From the NCBI RefSeq assembly GCF_015207705.1, contig NZ_JADEWI010000022.1, forward strand, positions 1 to 64,000: 64,000 nucleotides of DNA. Direction: 5' to 3'. This DNA is from Nostoc sp. LEGE 06077. Its GTDB lineage: Bacteria; Cyanobacteriota; Cyanobacteriia; Cyanobacteriales; Nostocaceae. The translations under genes were made by a program, and so were the position numbers. The notes beneath the pieces were generated by a model. The model saw only the letters and a list, made by a program, of their open reading frames with translations. It ran no database searches and was not told where the DNA came from. Positions 58,516-64,000 of the stretch are shown one piece after another. Every line of letters begins with the position of its first letter. The first letter of the stretch is position 1.

Positions 58516-59598
58516 TTATTTAATCCCTAATTGGTCACGCACAAAATCCCAAACTTCATTCCAATTGATAACTCGTGTAAACACCAAAATAACCATTACT
58601 AAAATTGCCATTCCCTTAATCCAGCTACTCACATCATCTACGGTTCCGCCCAGAAATTTAACTATGCGCCCTAGACGTATTGGTAAATTCCAAACTAACC
58701 AACGCAGACCACGCCACCATCGGCGCGAACCTAACCGAGACTGTGGTAAGCGCCGAGATTCTTGAACGAAACGAGTTTTTACCCAGTTTTCATCGTGTCC
58801 TTGCTGACGTGCTTCACACACCAAGCCTCCTGCTATCTGGAGTAAAAATGGATGACTCCCAGCTAACTGCTGAGTTAAACGCTGTTCATCCATACTTAAA
58901 GCAGGTGCAGCATTATTAACTGTACTAGCTGGTAGACGTAGCAAATCTTTGACTTCATCTTCTTGCAATTCTCCCAATTTAATCACATGACCTAAGTTGA
59001 AAAAAGAAGAAGTTAATTGATGTTTTTTGCTGTAAAAATCTAATTGATGTTGTGAAGCGATTACCAACATCACAGAGTTGTGATTCATCAAAGAACGCAA
59101 GTTGTTGTAAAAGTCATTATTGAATTCGCTCTTGTTGTCAAATAAAGTTTTGAAATCATCCAAACATAAAACTGGTAATACACCTTGCCTTTTCCATTCT
59201 CTGATCGCATCAGAAAAAGCTATACGGTCAAGGGGTCTAATTCTTAAAGGGTCACTTAAAGCTGGGTTGGTCGCCACACTAGAAAAATTGAGTAATTCCT
59301 GCGCCACTGCTAAATAAAAATTTTCCTCTCGTTGACAATGTACACTTTGCAAGGAAAGGTAAATCACAACGTAGCGGCTAGGGTTTTGTACTCGCTGTTC
59401 CCAAGTTAGAAAAAAGTGATACAGCAGCGAAGATTTACCAATGCGCTTTTCACCGACAATATTAATACTTGTCGGCTGTGCGCCACTCATCCGAGATGCG
59501 ATCGCGTGTAATTCATCCTTCCGACCAACAAACAATCTGGGGTCTTCAATCATCCCCGCAGCCACAAAAGGGTTAGCAGGCAGCGATCCAGAAGTCAT
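58516..59598 (-). CDS. AAA/nSTAND-like ATPase with C-terminal membrane anchor
   Basis: The 360-aa protein has an N-terminal Pro/Gly motif (NPFVAAGMIEDPRLFVGRKDEL), a P-loop GEKRIGKS (residues 49-56), Walker B VLCLDDF, and the sensor-like VMLVIASQHQLDFYSK. A linker then leads to a C-terminal helix (GMAILVMVILVFTRVI) and a short tail. The FVGRxDEL entry and the LDDF walker motif match the STAND/AAA_16 type used in bacterial signalling and defence. It precedes the 807-aa ATPase on the same strand. Confidence 0.85.
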   Translation of the reverse strand: MTSGSLPANPFVAAGMIEDPRLFVGRKDELHAIASRMSGAQPTSINIVGEKRIGKSSLLYHFFLTWEQRVQNPSRYVVIYLSLQSVHCQREENFYLAVAQELLNFSSVATNPALSDPLRIRPLDRIAFSDAIREWKRQGVLPVLCLDDFKTLFDNKSEFNNDFYNNLRSLMNHNSVMLVIASQHQLDFYSKKHQLTSSFFNLGHVIKLGELQEDEVKDLLRLPASTVNNAAPALSMDEQRLTQQLAGSHPFLLQIAGGLVCEARQQGHDENWVKTRFVQESRRLPQSRLGSRRWWRGLRWLVWNLPIRLGRIVKFLGGTVDDVSSWIKGMAILVMVILVFTRVINWNEVWDFVRDQLGIK

Positions 59599-59702
59599 GT
59601 ATAATTTTATATTAATTTAATTTATTTCAGTGTAATTGCTTAAAAGCATAGCATTATATTTTGTTCGGCAAAAGACTCATCATCAAAGCCGCAAAAGTTG
59701 TA

Positions 59703-59900
59703 AGGAAGGCGGACATTACAATTGTGATGATTGAAAGATAAATTGCGATTGCTCACATTATGATTGTGATGGTTGAAATAAGAATTGCGATCGCTCACAT
59801 TGTAATTGCGACGGTGGAAAGATGAAATGCGATCGCTCACATTATGATTGTGATGGTTGAAAGATGAAATGCGATCGCTATGATTGTGAAAGTAAAAATA
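59703..59900. repeat. 42-bp tandem repeat array containing HIP1, right copy
   Basis: Units start at 59745 (HIP1 altered to GCGATTGC), 59787, 59829 and 59871, exactly 42 bp apart, with a degenerate half unit before. The same unit and orientation as the array at 55496-55747. The frame 59640-60128 on the minus strand is an artefact of this array and the cloverleaf element. Confidence 0.9.
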
Positions 59901-59933
59901 TAGTAATTCTTGGTTGACGTAGTATATTTTTGA

Positions 59934-60172
59934 CCTCTCTCCTTGCAGGCTATGGTGTACACACAAGTCCAAAATTTGCCTGTTCAACCACATCCCGCCT
60001 AGAACTAAAGTTCCAGGCTCATAGCCAAAGTCCACAAAGCGTGGACTGGAATGTATTTCTCGTTCAGTCATCTTGAGATGACTTGCGCTATGAGACTCGG
60101 AATTCATTCCGAGGTGGGACAGATGCACTCAACGAACATTTGTGTGTACTCTGTAATCTTGCAGGAGAGAGG
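59934..60172. repeat. Cloverleaf-forming MITE-like element, copy B with full terminal inverted repeats
   Basis: The 193-bp core (59957-60149) has 10-bp perfect ends GTACACACAA/TTGTGTGTAC. Imperfect inverted repeats extend outward for about 33 bp to CCTCTCTCC (59934) and GGAGAGAGG (60172). The inner structure at 59992-60120 matches the reverse complement of copy A with stem-preserving changes: AGTCATCT..AGATGACT here against AGTCCTCT..AGAGGACT there. No transposase is encoded. No target duplication was seen. Confidence 0.85.
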
Positions 60173-60186
60173 CTTTGAGTCTTACT

Positions 60187-60209
60187 CCCCTTCCCTCGTA
60201 GGGAAGGGG
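60187..60209. repeat. CCCCTTCCC hairpin repeat
   Basis: Perfect 9-bp stem CCCCTTCCC/GGGAAGGGG around TCGTA, followed by CTGGGGGTTAGG. This is a widespread Nostoc spacer repeat; a degenerate relative lies near 42760. Confidence 0.7.
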
Positions 60210-60342
60210 CTGGGGGTTAGGTTTGTATTAGACTCAACTCTCAACGGATATGTTGCGATCGCCTACATTAAACCCTATGATTCCTTACTCCCCGCCCATA
60301 CAATTACATTTGGAAATCAAAGCAGATTCCTATAGTTAAGCT

Positions 60343-60348
60343 TATAAT
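60343..60348 (+). promoter_or_regulatory. Possible -10 box (TATAAT) before the toxin-antitoxin pair
   Basis: A perfect TATAAT lies 27 bp upstream of the antitoxin ATG. No convincing -35 box at the right spacing. Confidence 0.4.
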
Positions 60349-60374
60349 GAGAATTGTTGGCGAAGCTCCAGAAT

Positions 60375-60605
60375 ATGAGTGAAACTGCCGAAAAACTCAA
60401 ACTTGAACTTTCTCAGCTTTCGGCAAAAGAACGTGCTGAAATTGCCTATTTTTTAATTCGTACTCTAGATGAAGATATAGATGATAACCTAGAAACTGCT
60501 TGGGATACAGAATTAACTCAAAGGTTAGAGGATATTAATTCCAAAACAGCTTTTGGGGAACCATTATCTCAAGTTTTTTCTGAGTTACGAGAAAAGTATT
60601 CGTGA
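60375..60605 (+). CDS. Addiction-module antitoxin (PF09720-type)
   Basis: The 76-aa acidic helical protein matches the small addiction-module component family: LKLELSQLSAKERAEIAYFLIRTLDED then WDTELTQRLEDI and ELREKYS. Start is the ATG at 60375; a TTG at 60354 is in frame. It overlaps the toxin gene by 4 bp (GTGA), the classic arrangement. It should neutralise the RelE/ParE toxin and repress the operon, though no operator palindrome was found. Confidence 0.87.
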   Translation: MSETAEKLKLELSQLSAKERAEIAYFLIRTLDEDIDDNLETAWDTELTQRLEDINSKTAFGEPLSQVFSELREKYS

Positions 60606-60925
60606 AGTTTATTGTAATCCACACCGAAGCTCGAAAAGAGCTTGATGCTGCAATAGCTTACTATGAATCTCAAAAAGTAGGCTTGGGGCTAGATTTACTA
60701 TCGGAAATAGAAAAAGTTATTTTAAAAATTCAGCAAAACCCTAATTTAGGTACTCCGCACAAGATTGAAGGAATACGTCGTTATAATATTCAACGTTTTC
60801 CTTATTTGATATTTTATACAGAGCTTGAAGAAGTGATTTGGGTTATTGCGATCGCGCATGTAAGCGCAAACCGAATTACTGGAAACAAAGAAATATTGAA
60901 AGTTAATCAAAAATTGCAGAAATAA
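60602..60925 (+). CDS. RelE/ParE-superfamily toxin
   Basis: The 107-aa basic protein matches the ParE/RelE fold: IVIHTEARKELDAAIAYYESQKVGLGLDLLSEIEKVI, then RYNIQRFPYLIFYTELEEVIWVIAIAHVSANR. It starts at GTG overlapping the antitoxin stop. It could be a ribosome-dependent RNase or a gyrase poison; the family allows both. The pair sits directly after the cloverleaf repeat. Confidence 0.88.
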   Translation: MKFIVIHTEARKELDAAIAYYESQKVGLGLDLLSEIEKVILKIQQNPNLGTPHKIEGIRRYNIQRFPYLIFYTELEEVIWVIAIAHVSANRITGNKEILKVNQKLQK

Positions 60926-61030
60926 GCCAAAGATACCGTGCTTTGACATCACGAATTTGAATTAGGAAATATTAAGAGCGATCGCTCCATCAAAGCACTA
61001 CTAAATTGACTGCCCAACTTTACCTATTAT

Positions 61031-61085
61031 TTATGATATGTCATTGCGAGTGCAACGAAGTGGAACGACGCAATCGCCTAGACTC
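61031..61085. repeat. GTCATTGCGAG...GCAATCGC spacer repeat
   Basis: The block TCATTGCGAGTGCAACGAAGTGGAACGACGCAATCGC is a version of a repeat found in many bacteria. It forms an imperfect hairpin between TTGCGAGTG and CGCAATCGC. It lies downstream of the TpsB gene (minus strand) and the toxin gene (plus strand). Confidence 0.55.
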
Positions 61086-61102
61086 TGCGATTATAGAAAA
61101 AT

Positions 61103-62854
61103 CTACAACCGATAGCCGACGCTGAAGTAAAAACCATCATCTTGGGCATTTGTCCCGCGGTCATCTAAGTCTATCAGGGGATAGCCGTAATCAAGTTTGA
61201 TATCAAGCTGAGGTATGGGTTGAAATAATATGCCAAGTCCGATACCTGCAATAAATTTCTGACGTTGTAAGGTATTCGGGTTATCATCCACATTCCAGAT
61301 GTAAGCCATATCAAAGAATGGGGCAATTTGCAGTGTTGAATTACCAGATGCGTCTCGTTGTACTGTTAAACGGTCTTCGATAGTCAAGCGTACACCGTTA
61401 TCGCCAGCGCGGACATTTTGGCGATAACCGCGGACTGATTGACCGCCACCGACAACAAACTGCTGGGCTGGTAACAAAGCATTGGGTGTAATTTGTAACT
61501 CAGCTTGGGCAACTAATATATTATCTGTACTTAGACGTTGTACTCGCTGGGCTTGTGCTAACCAACTAAAAAATTGCCCATCGGGAATGGGGCTGGGATT
61601 GCTAGTAGCATCAAATATACCAAGACCGAAACTAAATAGCGATCGCAATGCCCAAGCACCATTAATATCCCGCACTACATAATCTTGACCAAATTTAATT
61701 ACACGGGTACGACTATTCCCCTCATCATCTGGGCCAAAACCAAAGGGTGTCGGCCCTGCAAAAGTAAAGGTTTGACCATTCTGCACTGCAAAACCTAGAG
61801 ATAAAGCAAATTCTTCACGGGGTGTTCTGATTAATGGTTGTCTAAAACTAATTTCGTATAGTTGCGATTCGCCACTAATATCAAAAGCCGCAAATGGTTC
61901 TTGTACAACATTCGTATTGTTAAATGAGGTTCGCAGTTGTAAAGTCCCATCCATCGGGTTGAGTGGGAGGCGATAATTAAAATCAAAAACATTTGCGCCA
62001 CCCCTAGTTGTTAAATAATAGGCCGCACTAAATTCATCACCCAACCCAGAAAGATTGCGATAACTAGCATTCACCCCCAATCTTTCCGAACCAATGCTAG
62101 GGGGAGAATAGTTATCAACAGTCAACGCGGCGTTAAAAGGTTGTGCTTCGGTCACACGCACAATCAAAATACTTTGACCTACACCACTACCCGCGCGTAA
62201 ACTAGCTTCCACGTTAGAAAATAAAGGGTCAGCCCGGAGTAATCTTAATTGGTCTTCTAATGCAGAGGTCAAAAGCGGCTTACCTGCGCCTAAAGCCACA
62301 CGACTACGCACATATTCAGGATTTAATCTTCTTGTACCTTGAACGTCAATTTTTTCGATTCTCCCTTCAATTACCCGGATTTCTACTACACCATTATTCA
62401 CGGTTTGGTCTACAACAATCGCTCTAGAAGTAATGTAGCCTTGGTCAAGGTAAATTTGAGTGATAGCATCAGCGGCTTTGCGGAGTTCTTCAACAGTGAC
62501 TTCACGCCCTTCTACCTTCTGAGTTATCGACTGAAATCTATCGGGGCGAAAAACTGTACTCCCCGTGACGTTGACTTTCTCTACTTTAATAGTTTGAGAA
62601 GCTTCTGTCGGCTGAGTTTCGGGAGTTGGAATCGGTGTTGGTTGTACGGGGGGTTGTGATTCTGGCGGTAAGGGTTCTGGTGTTGTTCCTGGCTGGGGAA
62701 AGCGGTCTTCATTAGGATTTCCTTGGGGATTGGGTGCTTGTGCAAACGATGGCAAAGTTAAAATTACACAAACACAACTAAAAATCAAGCTATTAGATAG
62801 CCAATTAATGTATTTTTTGAATGAAAAATAATTTGTAGATTGCAAATTTGACAT
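61103..62854 (-). CDS. TpsB-type outer-membrane transporter (ShlB/FhaC/HecB family), second copy
   Basis: The 583-aa protein has a signal peptide ending at SFAQ (about residue 39), a Pro-rich linker, POTRA domains (KVEKVNVTGSTVFRPDRFQSI and VEIRVIEGRIEKIDVQGTRRL) and a beta-barrel with VRGYRQ and a C-terminal YFSVGYRL. Clearly paralogous to the protein at 45124-46920 by motif order. Here the CHAT-domain gene precedes it on the same strand with 85 bp between them. No TpsA exoprotein gene is visible in the window. Confidence 0.93.
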   Translation of the reverse strand: MSNLQSTNYFSFKKYINWLSNSLIFSCVCVILTLPSFAQAPNPQGNPNEDRFPQPGTTPEPLPPESQPPVQPTPIPTPETQPTEASQTIKVEKVNVTGSTVFRPDRFQSITQKVEGREVTVEELRKAADAITQIYLDQGYITSRAIVVDQTVNNGVVEIRVIEGRIEKIDVQGTRRLNPEYVRSRVALGAGKPLLTSALEDQLRLLRADPLFSNVEASLRAGSGVGQSILIVRVTEAQPFNAALTVDNYSPPSIGSERLGVNASYRNLSGLGDEFSAAYYLTTRGGANVFDFNYRLPLNPMDGTLQLRTSFNNTNVVQEPFAAFDISGESQLYEISFRQPLIRTPREEFALSLGFAVQNGQTFTFAGPTPFGFGPDDEGNSRTRVIKFGQDYVVRDINGAWALRSLFSFGLGIFDATSNPSPIPDGQFFSWLAQAQRVQRLSTDNILVAQAELQITPNALLPAQQFVVGGGQSVRGYRQNVRAGDNGVRLTIEDRLTVQRDASGNSTLQIAPFFDMAYIWNVDDNPNTLQRQKFIAGIGLGILFQPIPQLDIKLDYGYPLIDLDDRGTNAQDDGFYFSVGYRL

Positions 62855-62939
62855 TTTAAATTTTGTCTATAAAAAATCATTCCTGTGTAAGATTTATTGT
62901 TTCTGTTTTTGCTATATTATGTAACTTTTTTATTATTTT

Positions 62940-64000
62940 TTAATGTACTTCTCCAATTAAATTGAATCCTGACCAATATTTAGGATTCGGGTATTGCTTC
63001 ATTGTGGCTAACATCGCCTTTTGTAAAGCTTGGGCTTTGTTAGGGTTCTGCTTTAATTGGCGATAAAACTCAGTAGTTAAAACAGAGGTCGGTGTATCTG
63101 GTGATGCCCACTGAGAGACAATCACACTAGGAACACCAGATGTCATCAATGCTAAAGATAAACTCAGTACACCATTGCCTATGCTACCTTGTCCAGTTTC
63201 GCCAGCACTGATAAAAGCTAACTTAGCACGCAAACGTTTACCTTTTGGTTGATTGTACAAGTTGAGAATTTCGCTGGCGGTGAGTAGTCCGTTATTCTCT
63301 CCAGCTAAAGCGATTCCTCCGGGGATACCTTGTCTTTTGATATCATCTAAGACACTATATGTTGCTAGATGAATGAGTTTTGCTTTGGGTAATAAAGGTA
63401 GAATTGCGGCTTTGGTTGCTTGACTACCAATTAAAGCTTTGGTTTTGAAGAAATCAGCAACAGCTAAAGCTTCTTGTTCTGAATTTATGAGTTGTGGTAA
63501 AGGTTGCGGTGCTTGATTAATTGCACGAGCAATTTTTGGCATGGTAGGATTACCCACGACAACAACTTTACTCCCGCCTATTTTACCTCTTTGTTCTTTT
63601 GCTAACTTGAGTATTTGAATTGCTGGTACAGTTGAAATTGGGTGTTTGGCAATTAAATATTTGTCGTAAATATCCACCAAAGCCGGGAAGGGAACAAACC
63701 ATAATTCATCTTGGGGAATAAATATGATTTGGGCTGTGGGGTTGTCGGGTAACAAATCAGCTATGGGTTTGATTAATAGTTGATGTAACTGTAATAATGG
63801 ATTAACAAGTTTTTTGCCTTGATTCTCTTGACTATTGATACCTAGATAATTAGGAACACTAGCAATTATTTGGGGGATGGAATTAACTGAATCAAATGTA
63901 TTTTCTGGTGTTGGTTTGACTTTGCGGAATGTAATTTTCCCTGTCGGCTGAATTACCCAAATATATAAGCCATCATCAGGAATGATAGTATATTTGACCA
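62940..64000 (-). CDS. CHAT-domain protein with altered catalytic dyad, truncated by the window edge
   Basis: An open frame runs from the window end to the stop at 62940; the start is outside. The visible 353 residues begin VKYTIIPDDGLYIWVIQPTGK, then reach the CHAT domain (IFIPQDELWFVPFPALVDI, PGGIALAGENNGLLTASEIL, VPSVIVSQWASPDTPT, YWSGFNLIGE). The usual ATHG is ATYS (Tyr codon at 63357-63359) and the usual SAC is SAG (Gly codon at 63201-63203), so the caspase-like His and Cys are both missing. Everything else, including the GNGVLSLSLALMTSGVPSVIVSQW segment, is well kept. It is probably a non-proteolytic regulator or binding domain. It lies upstream of, and likely cotranscribed with, the TpsB gene. 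Confidence 0.88.
   Translation of the reverse strand, partial: VKYTIIPDDGLYIWVIQPTGKITFRKVKPTPENTFDSVNSIPQIIASVPNYLGINSQENQGKKLVNPLLQLHQLLIKPIADLLPDNPTAQIIFIPQDELWFVPFPALVDIYDKYLIAKHPISTVPAIQILKLAKEQRGKIGGSKVVVVGNPTMPKIARAINQAPQPLPQLINSEQEALAVADFFKTKALIGSQATKAAILPLLPKAKLIHLATYSVLDDIKRQGIPGGIALAGENNGLLTASEILNLYNQPKGKRLRAKLAFISAGETGQGSIGNGVLSLSLALMTSGVPSVIVSQWASPDTPTSVLTTEFYRQLKQNPNKAQALQKAMLATMKQYPNPKYWSGFNLIGEVH

Noticed and set aside
59640-60128. Minus-strand open frame with SDRNSYFNHHNHN repeats
   Set aside because: It is read through the 42-bp repeat array and the cloverleaf element; it stays open only because the period is a multiple of three. The same applies to 55307-55633 and 55868-56053.

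Overview
The window looks like chromosome of a filamentous, probably heterocyst-forming cyanobacterium of the Nostoc/Anabaena type. The evidence is the very high density of the HIP1 octamer GCGATCGC, a plant-type carotenoid pathway (phytoene desaturase and phytoene synthase in an overlapping pair), a phycobilin-type heme oxygenase, a helical carotenoid protein, a cytochrome c6-type protein, an EF-hand protein resembling the Anabaena calcium sensor CSE, and many repeat-rich intergenic spacers. No phage, complete insertion sequence or CRISPR array was found. This assignment comes from recognising families by eye; no database search was run.

Layout. 1-2.7 kb: a frameshifted outer-membrane-type gene, an amino-acid ABC transporter binding lipoprotein and tRNA-Ser(GCU). 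2.7-6.5 kb: crtB/crtP and a divergent nagZ. 6.7-16.3 kb: mostly short housekeeping or hypothetical genes (EF-hand protein, B12-binding-type radical SAM protein, CPXCG protein, SRPBCC protein, holin-like and Pmp3-like membrane proteins, Uma2 nuclease, cytochrome c6-type protein, aldo/keto reductase, VOC protein, ABA4-like protein). 16.5-26.8 kb: CobW-type GTPase, heme oxygenase, glmM, manganese catalase, an ABC1 kinase, recN and a TerB-like protein. 27-33 kb: carotenoid oxygenase, MscS channel, metallophosphoesterase and a TPR-DUF928 protein.

33.5-42.7 kb is the first accessory region of interest. A 1108-aa membrane polyferredoxin carries C-terminal FHA and cyclic-nucleotide-binding domains. 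It is followed by a 582-aa FHA - flavin reductase - [2Fe-2S] ferredoxin fusion. Together they look like a regulated electron-transfer module. A pentapeptide protein, a Cu/Zn SOD lipoprotein and a CHASE2 Ser/Thr kinase lie just downstream.

45-64 kb is the second. Two sets of a TpsB-type outer-membrane transporter plus a CHAT caspase-like protein bracket it, in opposite gene order. The first CHAT protein keeps its His/Cys dyad; in the second both positions are replaced. Between them lie a helical carotenoid protein, LtrA, a double-RCK ion channel with a divergent filter, two membrane AAA/STAND-like ATPases and a type II toxin-antitoxin pair. The ATPase genes are flanked by two 193-bp inverted copies of a cloverleaf-forming, MITE-like repeat, and by two arrays of a 42-bp HIP1-containing tandem repeat.

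Together the genes cover carotenoid synthesis, cleavage and binding, oxidative-stress defence (Mn catalase, SOD, carotenoid protein), cell-wall recycling and synthesis (nagZ, glmM), and envelope signalling or secretion. The best candidates for something undescribed are the FHA/CNB polyferredoxin module, the paired TpsB-CHAT loci and the cloverleaf repeat around the ATPase pair.
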